64,000 nt of DNA from an uncultured Treponema sp. (GTDB lineage Bacteria > Spirochaetota > Spirochaetia > Treponematales > Treponemataceae), in NCBI GenBank assembly GCA_949300145.1, contig CASGDA010000002.1, positions 248,001 to 312,000 of the forward strand, given 5' to 3'. The notes beneath the pieces are model-generated. The model saw only the letters and a list, made by a program, of their open reading frames with translations. It ran no database searches and was not told the origin of the DNA. The position numbers were made by a program, and so were the translations under genes. The first letter of the stretch is position 1, and each line of letters begins with the position of its first letter. Positions 16,440-25,153 of the stretch are shown here, one piece after another.

Positions 16440-18404
16440 ATGAATGCGGTAAAATTATGTTTATGCTGTCTTTTAGCAGGACTGTTATTAACGGCGCTTC
16501 CGGGCGAAACCCGGCAAAACACGCAGCCTTCCAGAAGGAATTTCAACTCCGCGGTTTTGAAAACACTGGCGGTCACAGTGAAGCAGATTCCACCGGAACA
16601 GACCGGGACATGGCAGGAAATAATCAACAACGGAATTTTCACGGTTTTCAGAAGCCCCGAGCTGTACAGGGGGGAAATTTCCATACGAATCGCCGAGGAT
16701 GAGAATGTTTCCCTCAGATTTTATCCTGACGGTATCTTTGAAATTTCAACGGGACTTCTGGACTTTATAGACGAAACCCTCTTTATCTCAGCGGCGAATT
16801 CAGCCCGGCGCATGAGGCAGATTGACACTGAAAGGGAAAAAATGCTGATTCCGTTTATCGCGGCGGAAGCCGGGCTCTTTGCAGCCGACGCGGAATTCAG
16901 CGCTTATTCCGGCATCGCGGAAAACCGCGGGATGGAAGCCGCGGACAAAGCCGCCGAAGGCAGGACCGGCAGTGATTTCCTTGTTTTTTCAGAAAGGGAA
17001 ACATTCCTTGCCGACATAACGGCTCTTTCCATCCTCTCAACCTCAGGAACCTTCCTGTCTTATGAGAAGTGGCTTGAATATATATATGATGAGAGCGAAA
17101 GCAATCCCAGACTGAAAAAATACACAGCCCGTTTTCCCTCTTATAAAACACGGGTAGAAAACATCAGGAAGGAAATTTCATCCCCGGCCAACGCCGTCGT
17201 CAAACTGAATACAATTGTAAACTCCCTGAAAACAGGCCTGGGCTCAGAAGAAGCCTCAAAATCCGCCGATGACCTGGAAGAAAAAATACCGGAGCTCGTT
17301 TATCTGTACAGACTGAAAGCACTGCTCGCCCACAGGGACTGGGAGAGATCGGCTTTCAAAAACGGCGGCGGCCCAAAAGCCGTTTCAATCCTTCCATTTG
17401 CTCAAAGCCTGGACTTTGAAACGGATTCAGTTTTAAAAACGATGGTTGAGAATTCATATTCCGGCGGAAGCTTTTTCGGCAGCCTCAATGAAAACGGAAC
17501 AATCCCGGGGAATGAAAGGCCTTACAATCGGGCGCTGGATTCCTACAGGAAAGTTCTGGAATATTACGATGACTTCACAATCCGCTCCGCCTGCGCTTTC
17601 TTATCGGCGCAAAATCCGTCAGAAAGCGGAACCGGAACAATTATAGCGTCAGCTGCGGAAGCCGCCTTGAAAGAAGCAGGAACATCCTCTGTCATTGCCA
17701 GAACAAATTACGCCAGGCTTTTATTCCTGACAGGGAAAGACCTTCCCCTTGCTTCAAAAATGATGGAAGAAATTTTCAGCGGAAACGGCTACACACAGCC
17801 CTCTAAAAAAGAAAGCAGTTTTTCCTATGTATCCCCGGGATTTCCAGGAGATTCAAGGACGGCGGCATTCTTTTATGCGGAGATACTGAAACAAAACGGA
17901 AAAACAGGGGAAGCGAAAAAAATCATCGAAGAAAAAGTTCTCCTCATGCCGCAGTCCGCAACCGCAGACGAAAACGGCGGAGGGAAAATCCTGTTCAAGT
18001 CCGTCGGTCTTGGGGACACCGCAGATACAACCGCTTCCCTATGGGGGGAACCTTCCGAAATAGAATTCAACACAAAATCAGAGACATGGACGTATCCTGA
18101 TTTATACACACGCATTATATTCGTTCCTGTCCCGGATAAGAACAAGGAATCAGGGGCATATGAAGGAAGCGTATCGGCGGCGGTCATGCTGAAATTCTTC
18201 AATAATTCGCCTGTATCCCTGCCCGGGGAAATCAGGACAGGAGACACAAGGAAAGTCTTTGAAAGCACTTTCGGCATGCCTTCGTATAAAGGCGGGGACT
18301 CCTATGTATACTTTCACAACGGCCTGCGTTTCAAAGTTTTCTTCTCAAAAGGAAATACGGACGCGGGGGAAGAAAAAATCCGGTCTGTGTCCGTCAGCTT
18401 TTAA
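16440..18404 (+). CDS. Secreted TPR protein with a degenerate M48-peptidase-like domain
   Basis: 654 residues with an N-terminal signal segment (about 1-22). Residues 80-242 have the order of an M48 metallopeptidase of the BepA type: YPDGIFEISTGLLDFIDET (95-113), SERETFLADITAL (184-196) in the place of the third-ligand motif, and FPSYKTRVENI (232-242) in the place of HPS...R. The zinc-binding HExxH expected near 117-122 is absent (AANSA). Residues 270-500 look TPR-like. The C-terminus (about 530-650) has two tandem copies of a GDT..LWGEPSEIEF type unit, similar to DUF4309/BamE-like folds. Family call is by pattern only. A pseudo-protease chaperone of the envelope is an inference. Confidence 0.5.
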   Translation: MNAVKLCLCCLLAGLLLTALPGETRQNTQPSRRNFNSAVLKTLAVTVKQIPPEQTGTWQEIINNGIFTVFRSPELYRGEISIRIAEDENVSLRFYPDGIFEISTGLLDFIDETLFISAANSARRMRQIDTEREKMLIPFIAAEAGLFAADAEFSAYSGIAENRGMEAADKAAEGRTGSDFLVFSERETFLADITALSILSTSGTFLSYEKWLEYIYDESESNPRLKKYTARFPSYKTRVENIRKEISSPANAVVKLNTIVNSLKTGLGSEEASKSADDLEEKIPELVYLYRLKALLAHRDWERSAFKNGGGPKAVSILPFAQSLDFETDSVLKTMVENSYSGGSFFGSLNENGTIPGNERPYNRALDSYRKVLEYYDDFTIRSACAFLSAQNPSESGTGTIIASAAEAALKEAGTSSVIARTNYARLLFLTGKDLPLASKMMEEIFSGNGYTQPSKKESSFSYVSPGFPGDSRTAAFFYAEILKQNGKTGEAKKIIEEKVLLMPQSATADENGGGKILFKSVGLGDTADTTASLWGEPSEIEFNTKSETWTYPDLYTRIIFVPVPDKNKESGAYEGSVSAAVMLKFFNNSPVSLPGEIRTGDTRKVFESTFGMPSYKGGDSYVYFHNGLRFKVFFSKGNTDAGEEKIRSVSVSF

Positions 18405-19182
18405 GAAGGGAATCAAAAACATCATCCATTGTAAACACACCGGATTTTATCTTCCCTGAGTCGGAGGGAGAGGAGAGCCACTCCAACGCACGGACCGCCC
18501 CGATGGCGAAACCTTCCCTAGTCCGCGCGGTATGGGTAAGCTGTATTGTATCCGCAGGGGAATCAAAAACCACGGTATGGGTTCCAGGCACGGCGCCTAT
18601 CCGCAGACTGGCAAGATGGAGTTCATGAGGCTCCGGTTTGCGTGTAAAGGAATCCGTCACCAGCTCCGTTTTACGGGGAATATTTTCCATAACCAGCCGG
18701 GCGATATCAATACCTGTGCCAGACGGACTGTCCGCTTTCTGGTTATGATGGGCTTCAAATACAGCCGCATCATATTCATCAAACCCGGAAAGCATTTTTG
18801 AAGCGGCGGAAACAATGCGGAAAAACAAATTAACACCTATAGAAAAATTCGACGCATACAATAATGAAGTTTTGTTAACCTCCACCAGAGGTCTGATTTC
18901 CGACAGCTTGTCAAGCCAGCCGGTTGTTCCGACAACAAGGGGAAGGCGGAGAGGAAGAAGCGCCTTTATATTCTGGACGGCAGAAGCTGGATGGGAAAAC
19001 TCGATTATTCCCTCCGCTCCGGAATTCCGGACAGCTTCGGCCATTTTAATGTGATCCGAAGTTCTGCAAGTCGCATCTTCCGCGAACAAATCCACGGAGC
19101 ATACGCATTCATGTCCTCTGGTCTTCAGGGCTTTTCCAACCATGTGCCCCATTTTCCCGTAACCTACAAGAGCGATTTTCAT
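18394..19182 (-). CDS. dapB: 4-hydroxy-tetrahydrodipicolinate reductase
   Basis: 262 residues. NAD(P)-binding start VGYGKMGHMVG, VVGTTGW, catalytic-loop EAHHNQKADSPSGTGIDIA, and ASNFSIGVNLF. It reduces the product of DapA in the lysine/diaminopimelate route. A GGGGAGG Shine-Dalgarno precedes the ATG. It sits 53 bases after lysC on the same strand, so the two likely form an aspartate-pathway unit. Its last 11 bases overlap the converging M48-like gene. Confidence 0.93.
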   Translation of the reverse strand: MKIALVGYGKMGHMVGKALKTRGHECVCSVDLFAEDATCRTSDHIKMAEAVRNSGAEGIIEFSHPASAVQNIKALLPLRLPLVVGTTGWLDKLSEIRPLVEVNKTSLLYASNFSIGVNLFFRIVSAASKMLSGFDEYDAAVFEAHHNQKADSPSGTGIDIARLVMENIPRKTELVTDSFTRKPEPHELHLASLRIGAVPGTHTVVFDSPADTIQLTHTARTREGFAIGAVRALEWLSSPSDSGKIKSGVFTMDDVFDSLLKS

Positions 19183-19235
19183 AACTGTTTCCTCCCCATT
19201 ATTATGATGGACATTACTGTTCCCGAATTAAAATT

Positions 19236-20603
19236 TCACCTGGATTTCGGGGAACAGAGCCCTCCTTCCCCGAAATATCTTTCATGAAGAAGCCTTACGA
19301 CAGTATCCGACTCGGAGGAGCCGCATATCATGCTGATATTCACTTTTGAAGCACCCTGGCTTATCATCTGGATATTTATATTATTCGCGGCGAGGACTTC
19401 AAAAGAAGCGGCGAGGATGGAGCTTGACTGCCGGACATCACAAATGACAGTCACTATAGCCATGTCGTTTTTGATTTCAACGTCCGCATATTCCTCCAGG
19501 TCTTTCTGCAAGGCAGGAAGATTAACCCTTTTAAAATCAACCGTAAGCGATACAGAAACCTCGGAGGTGGCGACAACGTCGATGCTGATGCAATGCCGGG
19601 CGAAAATATCAAAAACCTTGGCTAAAAAACCGTACTGGCCGAGCATTCTTGTAGACACCAAATCTATCAGGATTACATTTTTTTTGCTTGTTATCGCCCT
19701 GACAGGATCGGGAGTCTTTTCATGTTTTGTAACAATAAGTGAACCGGGGGCATCAACATTGTAGGAATTCTTCACGCGGACAGGGGTTCCCGTCTGGATG
19801 CACGGCAACATTGACCGCGGATGAAGCACCTGGGAACCGAAATAGGCAAGCTCGGCGACCTCATCATAGGTGGCCACCGGAACAGTCCTTGCGGAAGGAA
19901 CAATCCTCGGGTCTGTCGTCAAAATGCCGTCCACGTCTTTCCATGTCTGGACTTCCCCGGCATCCAAAGCGGCTCCTATTACCGTCGCGGTAAGATCGCT
20001 TCCGCCTCTTCCAAGCGTGGTGATAAATCCGTTGGAGTCTTTGGCTATAAAGCCGGTGATAACCGGAACGGGAAGCACGTCCTCAGACCGTGACTGGCAG
20101 TAAGATGTAAAAATACGGCGGATATTCGCCCACGTTTCAGGAAGGAGATCCGCGCTTGTATAATTTGAATCGGAAACAAAACCCGCATCCCACGCATCGT
20201 AAAATTTCGCGCGCACCCCCTGGGAATCGAGATACGAAGCCATCAGTCTTACGGACAACCGTTCACCGAAAGAAACCAGGTAGTCACGGGAACGGGGTGT
20301 AAGTTCCTTCAGCATGGACACACCTGTTAACAGCGTCCTCAATTCATCCAGAAGAAAATCTATCTCGGTAAACGGCACTCCAAGAAGTCCGGCGGTTTCC
20401 TTATGAAGTTTTTCAACCGCATCCACAGACACGATACCTTTGAGAGCCGTGTCAGCGGCGGTAAGCAAGTCATCCGTGGTATCACCCATGGCAGAAAGAA
20501 CAACGACAGGTCTTTTTTCGACCATTCCCCCGATAATAGCGGCAACACGGCGGATTCTTTCCGCATTGGCAAGGGAAGAACCGCCGAATTTCATTACAAT
20601 CAT
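19236..20603 (-). CDS. lysC: Aspartate kinase
   Basis: 455 residues. N-terminal kinase MKFGGSSLAN, GRGGSDLTATVIGAALDA and DVDGILTTDPRIV; two C-terminal ACT domains (about 320-455) for feedback control by lysine or threonine. It phosphorylates aspartate as the entry step to lysine, threonine and methionine. Start set at ATG 20603, six bases after CGGAG; the ATG at 20609 touches the SD. Confidence 0.93.
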   Translation of the reverse strand: MIVMKFGGSSLANAERIRRVAAIIGGMVEKRPVVVLSAMGDTTDDLLTAADTALKGIVSVDAVEKLHKETAGLLGVPFTEIDFLLDELRTLLTGVSMLKELTPRSRDYLVSFGERLSVRLMASYLDSQGVRAKFYDAWDAGFVSDSNYTSADLLPETWANIRRIFTSYCQSRSEDVLPVPVITGFIAKDSNGFITTLGRGGSDLTATVIGAALDAGEVQTWKDVDGILTTDPRIVPSARTVPVATYDEVAELAYFGSQVLHPRSMLPCIQTGTPVRVKNSYNVDAPGSLIVTKHEKTPDPVRAITSKKNVILIDLVSTRMLGQYGFLAKVFDIFARHCISIDVVATSEVSVSLTVDFKRVNLPALQKDLEEYADVEIKNDMAIVTVICDVRQSSSILAASFEVLAANNINIQMISQGASKVNISMICGSSESDTVVRLLHERYFGEGGLCSPKSR

Positions 20604-20651
20604 TCGCATCTCCGATAAGAAACTCCGGTTATATTACCAGTTTTAACAGTA

Positions 20652-21164
20652 TTAGTCGAGACTCCTGAAAAAAGGGTCTTCCGGCCCGAATGCGGTAACT
20701 GCGCATTCTTCAGGGAGAGGTTCCTCAAACCTGGAGTCAAAAAGACTTTTCATTCCGGCGTCAATGATGTAACCCCTCTCCCCTGTATTTTTCAAAAAGG
20801 CGTTCCGGGTTTCCAGATTTTTTCCGGCGGTTTTCTCGTCAGTGTCAAAATAGATAATACAAACCTTATGCCCTGCGGAAGAAAAGAAACAGCCTGTTTC
20901 CCGCCTTTCCTGAACTGTCCAAAAGCCGTAATCCAGAACAACATTCTTTCCAGCATTCAAAAGACGCAGGGCTACACCCGCCAGATATTTCTTGCACCGG
21001 GAAAGCATGTCAGAATGTTTTTCCGGACCGGGACATAAATCAAAAAGCGAAAGCATCAAATCATCACAGGAAAGCTTGAAAAAACGTCCGGAAGAATCCA
21101 GCCTGTCAGCATAAAAAGTTTTGCCGCTGCCCACCTTTCCGCAAAGAAGCAAAATTTCAGCCAC
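20652..21164 (-). CDS. P-loop kinase-like protein (AAA_33/zeta-toxin type)
   Basis: 170 residues from GTG 21164. Walker A is LLCGKVGSGKTFYA; LSCDDLMLSLF and KNVVLDYGFWTVQERR resemble the Asp-containing second motif of small nucleotide-dependent kinases; ETRNAF follows. The family phosphorylates varied small molecules or UDP-sugars; the substrate is unknown. AAGGGGAG precedes the GTG, which is why I prefer it to ATG 21179 (five residues longer). Longer frame to 21275 lacks support. Confidence 0.65.
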   Translation of the reverse strand: MAEILLLCGKVGSGKTFYADRLDSSGRFFKLSCDDLMLSLFDLCPGPEKHSDMLSRCKKYLAGVALRLLNAGKNVVLDYGFWTVQERRETGCFFSSAGHKVCIIYFDTDEKTAGKNLETRNAFLKNTGERGYIIDAGMKSLFDSRFEEPLPEECAVTAFGPEDPFFRSLD

Positions 21165-21302
21165 GACACTCCCCTTCATAAACCTAAACACATAACAAAC
21201 ATAAAATGAAAGAAACCGTTCCGCGCACTGCGCAAAACGGTTTCCATTCAAATCAAGACACGGGAATACAGACATTCCCTTTATTTCCTGCGGAACAGGA
21301 AA

Positions 21303-21860
21303 TCATTCAGACGCGGCGGCTTCCCGGCTCAGGAGGGCTTTCAAAGCCTCATCAGCCTTGAATTCAGCGAAAGCGGCGCTTTCATTGCGCACATATGAAT
21401 CAACCTGGCTTTGCAGATCGGCGGCGAGACCGTTTATATCATACGACATGAGAACGTAAACCCCTCCGTCCTCATCCACGTAAACCTCTTCGATATCAGC
21501 CCCCGACATGGAAACATCGGCTGTCTGTTTTGAGATTTCTTCCATAAATTCGATGAGTTCAGTTTCATCACCGATTCCGGCATCCTGGGTATAAGTTACA
21601 AGGGCTGTCTGGACATCGGTTTGAAGCCACATCGCGATTTTGTTGCGGGCGTCTGATTCAGCCTTCTTCTGGGAAGTAGCCCTGTTCGACATTTTTCCAT
21701 ATCCGACTTCATAATGGGCTGTATCGGATTTCTTGCTCATTGTCACAACCCATGCAGGTACTCCATCAATGCTTTCCTCTGTCGTGTCAGGACTGCTTCC
21801 ACAACCTGTAAAACCGAAAATCAAAAAAAACGCGGCAACGGATGCAAAAATTTTTTTCAT
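21303..21860 (-). CDS. LPP20-like lipoprotein
   Basis: 185 residues. Lipobox GFTGCGSS after a short hydrophobic run, then WVVTMSKKSDTAHYEVGYGK and a long helix SQKKAESDARNKIAMWLQT, the usual beginning of LPP20-family lipoproteins (a secretin-like alpha/beta fold). Start fixed by GGGGAGA before ATG 21860; the frame to 21965 adds a cysteine-rich tail with no support. Likely anchored to the outer or inner membrane on the periplasmic side. Role unknown. Confidence 0.75.
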   Translation of the reverse strand: MKKIFASVAAFFLIFGFTGCGSSPDTTEESIDGVPAWVVTMSKKSDTAHYEVGYGKMSNRATSQKKAESDARNKIAMWLQTDVQTALVTYTQDAGIGDETELIEFMEEISKQTADVSMSGADIEEVYVDEDGGVYVLMSYDINGLAADLQSQVDSYVRNESAAFAEFKADEALKALLSREAAASE

Positions 21861-21914
21861 TGAATTCTCCCCTCTAATATTACGGCAAGCATAAAAAATA
21901 TGCAGACCATAAAT

Positions 21915-21943
21915 ATTATATCCTACAGGACAGCAGTTTTCAA
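21915..21943 (-). promoter_or_regulatory. Promoter of the LPP20-like gene
   Basis: On the minus strand TTGAAA (21943-21938), exactly 17 bp, TATAAT (21920-21915). Near consensus; start expected near 21908, about 48 bases before the ATG. Confidence 0.7.
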
Positions 21944-21986
21944 CAGGATAGTGTTTTTTTTTCAAAAAAAATGTTAAATTGCTTTT

Positions 21987-23867
21987 ATGTTCAAAGAAAA
22001 AAATCTGCTTCTCTATAAAAACCAGCCTGCGGTTGTCTGCGGCATTGAAGACGGCAAAATAACGGTTGAGCTTCCGAAAAAAAACAAAGGGCCTGCCGAA
22101 AGAAAAAACATACGTGAAAAAGACGCGTTCCTCTTATCACCCGGGCCAGTCTCCAGTCCCGACACAGTCCTGCAGGAAATCCTGCCTGACTTTGAAATAG
22201 AACCGGAGGAAGCGGAGTCCTTTTTTTCCGGAGAAACGCCTTCTTTCCGTGATCTTTCGGAATTTTTATGGGGAGCGCTTCCGCCGGAAAAAACCTGGGC
22301 GGCATGGAATTTCCTTTCCTCATCACCATGGTTCATCTGCAAATCCCCGGAGGATCCCATAATCATAAAATCGAGGGAAGACGTTTTAAGGGAAAATGAG
22401 AAAAGGGAGGAAAAAGAAAGGAAAGAAAAGGAAAGGGAGGCATTTTTCCTGAGACTGAAAAATACAGCCAGAGGACAGGCCGGCGGAATAAAGCTTCCGG
22501 AAGACGCCCCGTTCCTTCAGGATGCGGAGGCCCTGGCGCTCGGGAAAACCGATAAATCCACCGCCCTGCACGGAGCCGGGCTTCCGGAAACAACGGAAAC
22601 CGCGCATTCCATCCTGATTAAAAGCGGCTGCTGGGACAGGAAGAAAAACCCCTGGCCGTCCCGCAAAGAACAGGCTTTTTCCAATACCCAGGTACCCGTG
22701 GAAGCCCCGCCGGAAAAGGACGACATTGAAAGGGAAGACTTCACCTTCATGAAAGCTTTCGCCATTGACAATGAATGGAGCGACGACCCCGATGACGCGG
22801 TGAGCTTTCATGACGGTAAACTGTGGGTGCATGTGGCGGACCCAGCCGCCTCAGTCAAACCTGAATCCCCGGCGGATAAAGAAGCACGGGCACGGGGATC
22901 AACCCTTTACATCCCGGAGGGGATTGTCAGAATGCTGGACGGGAAAGCCCTTGAATATTTCGCCCTCGGTCTTTCGGAAAAATCGCGGGCCCTGTCTTTC
23001 GGCATAACATTTTCTGAAACCGGAGCCGTCAAGGATGTGGACATAAAGAAAACCTTCATATCCGTAACGCGCATGACATACAAACAGGCAGATGAAGCGA
23101 AGGAAAGTCCTGAACTTTCACCCCTTTTCGCCATCGCGGAAAGAAACTTCCGCAGAAGAATGGAAGCCGGGGCTGTCCAGATAGATTTACCGGAAGTGAA
23201 GATTTCCCTTGATCCCCGCTTTGAAATAAGCTTCCGGCCTGTTTCCCATACTGAGGCCTCCGGTATGGTAAGGGAAATGATGCTCCTTGCGGGTGAAGCC
23301 GCCGCCCGTTTCGCTTTCAAAAACTCCATACCCTTCCAATATATAAGCCAGGAGGAGCCTTCCATGCCCAAAAACCTTCCGGAAGGACTCGCAGGAGAAT
23401 ACGCGAAACGTCGCGCGATGAAGGCAAGGAAAACAGGGACAATACCGGCGGATCATGCAGGTCTCGGGCTTGGCATGTACAGCCAGGTCACAAGCCCCCT
23501 GCGGCGGTACGGGGATCTGGCGGCGCACCAGCAGTTAAGGAGATTCCTGGCGGGGGAAAGGCTTTTGACCGCCGATGAAATGACGGAAAGGATTGCCGAG
23601 GGGGACATGGCGCAAAGGATGTGCATACAGGCCGAAAGGGCCACGAATATGCACTGGACAATAAACTACCTGCTGGATCATCCCGACTGGACTGCTGAAG
23701 CTTGCGTGGTTGAAATAAACGGGAAAGACTGCACATTGTTTATACCGGAATTGGCGCTGGAAGCTGTAACAGTATGCCCGCCAGGAGCACAATTAAACGG
23801 AACAGTCCTTGTGAAATCGGGCGGAGGCGATGTTGTCAAATTGAATCCGGGAATATTTCCCGCATAA
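21987..23867 (+). CDS. RNB-domain exoribonuclease (RNase II/R family)
   Basis: 626 residues. The RNB catalytic block AIDNEWSDDPDDAVSFHDG keeps the metal-binding aspartates. LWVHVADPAA, RMLDGKALEYFALGLSEKSR and QVTSPLRRYGDLAAHQQLRR are standard RNB motifs. The N-terminal 240 residues include a charged coiled-coil-like helix (ENEKREEKERKEKEREAFFL) and lack an obvious cold-shock domain; a weak C-terminal OB-like part ends the protein. It degrades RNA 3' to 5'. No Shine-Dalgarno; a weak TTAAAT lies seven bases before the ATG. Confidence 0.85.
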   Translation: MFKEKNLLLYKNQPAVVCGIEDGKITVELPKKNKGPAERKNIREKDAFLLSPGPVSSPDTVLQEILPDFEIEPEEAESFFSGETPSFRDLSEFLWGALPPEKTWAAWNFLSSSPWFICKSPEDPIIIKSREDVLRENEKREEKERKEKEREAFFLRLKNTARGQAGGIKLPEDAPFLQDAEALALGKTDKSTALHGAGLPETTETAHSILIKSGCWDRKKNPWPSRKEQAFSNTQVPVEAPPEKDDIEREDFTFMKAFAIDNEWSDDPDDAVSFHDGKLWVHVADPAASVKPESPADKEARARGSTLYIPEGIVRMLDGKALEYFALGLSEKSRALSFGITFSETGAVKDVDIKKTFISVTRMTYKQADEAKESPELSPLFAIAERNFRRRMEAGAVQIDLPEVKISLDPRFEISFRPVSHTEASGMVREMMLLAGEAAARFAFKNSIPFQYISQEEPSMPKNLPEGLAGEYAKRRAMKARKTGTIPADHAGLGLGMYSQVTSPLRRYGDLAAHQQLRRFLAGERLLTADEMTERIAEGDMAQRMCIQAERATNMHWTINYLLDHPDWTAEACVVEINGKDCTLFIPELALEAVTVCPPGAQLNGTVLVKSGGGDVVKLNPGIFPA

Positions 23868-23869
23868 AA

Positions 23870-23896
23870 AAACGCCGGGCGCAAAACCCGGCGTTT
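23870..23896 (-). terminator. Intrinsic terminator of the msmK-like gene
   Basis: Perfect 10-bp stem AAACGCCGGG/CCCGGCGTTT with a 7-base loop. On the minus strand it is followed by a run of T, ending the ATPase gene. It may also slow plus-strand transcription of the RNB gene. Confidence 0.8.
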
Positions 23897-23937
23897 CCGC
23901 TGAAAGTCACTGAACGTGATTTCCAGATGAATCAGGC

Positions 23938-25050
23938 TTATTCAGACTTTACATCGTCACAGATAGAAAGCTCTGTTTCCTTATCAAAGAAGCGGGCTTT
24001 TTCCATCTCGGGCACAAAGTTCACCGTATCACCCAGCTGGAGAATAACATCCGGGCCGACCTTGGCGATAAGAACCTGTGTCTTTGTCGCCAGATAAAGA
24101 TGGGTTTCAGCTCCGAGAGGCTCCTTGACGGTAACCTTCATCTGCATATTACTCTTTGAAGCGGGCGATGTCTGGTAAACAAGACCTTCAGGGCGGATTC
24201 CGAAATAAACTTCCTTGCCCACATAGTCTTTGAGGGTTTTCTGCTGTTCAGCGGTGGGAACAACCTCGAAGGAACCCTCGTCGGCGACAATCTGACCGCC
24301 CTTCTCCACAATCTTCACTGTGAGGAAGTTCATGGGCGGGGAACCGATAAAACCTGCAACGAATTTGTTCACGGGATGATTATACAGGTAAAGCGGAGAA
24401 CCAATCTGCTGGACTTTTCCGTCTTTCATAACAACAATCTTATCACCCATTGTCATAGCCTCAACCTGGTCGTGGGTAACATAAATCATGGTGGCTTTAA
24501 GCCTGTTATGAAGCTCGGATATTTCGGCGCGCATCTGCACACGCAGTTTCGCGTCAAGGTTGGAAAGAGGCTCGTCAAAAAGGAAGACCTTGGGATTACG
24601 TACAATCGCGCGTCCTACAGCCACACGCTGACGCTGTCCACCGGACAAAGCCTTGGGCTTGCGGTCAAGGAGCTTTTCGATATCAAGGATACGGGCGGCT
24701 TCTTTTACACGGCGGTCGATTTCAGCCTTATCTGTTTTCCTGATACGCAGACCGAAAGCCATGTTATCATATACGGTCATATGGGGATACAACGCATAAT
24801 TCTGGAAAACCATAGCGATGTTGCGGTCTTTCGGAGCAACATCATTCATGCGTTCACCGTCAATAAAGAGGTCACCTTCACTGATTTCCTCAAGTCCGGC
24901 AACCATACGGAGTGTGGTGGATTTTCCGCAACCGGAAGGACCAACGAAAACAACGAATTCCTGATCCTCGATTGTGATATTGGCGTTGTCTACCGCGCGG
25001 ACTTCCCCGTCGTACACCTTGCCAATACCTTTTAACTCAACTTTTGCCAT
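23938..25050 (-). CDS. msmK: Carbohydrate ABC transporter ATPase (MsmK/UgpC type)
   Basis: 370 residues. Walker A GPSGCGKSTTLRMVAGLE, Q-loop FQNYALYPHMTVYDNMAFGL, signature LSGGQRQRVAVGRAIVRNP, Walker B VFLFDEPLSNLD, switch His in IYVTHDQVEAM. The C-terminal 130 residues form the OB-like (TOBE) domain of MalK-type proteins. Such proteins often serve several sugar importers. The sugar importer at 26733-29898 has no ATPase of its own, so this one is a candidate. It has its own promoter. Confidence 0.92.
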   Translation of the reverse strand: MAKVELKGIGKVYDGEVRAVDNANITIEDQEFVVFVGPSGCGKSTTLRMVAGLEEISEGDLFIDGERMNDVAPKDRNIAMVFQNYALYPHMTVYDNMAFGLRIRKTDKAEIDRRVKEAARILDIEKLLDRKPKALSGGQRQRVAVGRAIVRNPKVFLFDEPLSNLDAKLRVQMRAEISELHNRLKATMIYVTHDQVEAMTMGDKIVVMKDGKVQQIGSPLYLYNHPVNKFVAGFIGSPPMNFLTVKIVEKGGQIVADEGSFEVVPTAEQQKTLKDYVGKEVYFGIRPEGLVYQTSPASKSNMQMKVTVKEPLGAETHLYLATKTQVLIAKVGPDVILQLGDTVNFVPEMEKARFFDKETELSICDDVKSE

Positions 25051-25080
25051 AAAGGCCTCCTGAATTTATCTTATGAAACC

Positions 25081-25109
25081 ATTCTAAGGGGAGAAAGATG
25101 AAATGTCAA
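25081..25109 (-). promoter_or_regulatory. Promoter of the msmK-like gene
   Basis: On the minus strand TTGACA (25109-25104), 17 bp, TAGAAT (25086-25081). One of the strongest matches to consensus in the window. AGGAGG lies near the ATG. Confidence 0.75.
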
Positions 25110-25153
25110 ATGAAATTTTAAACTTTTCCCGGAAAATGCAATTTGCAATTATA

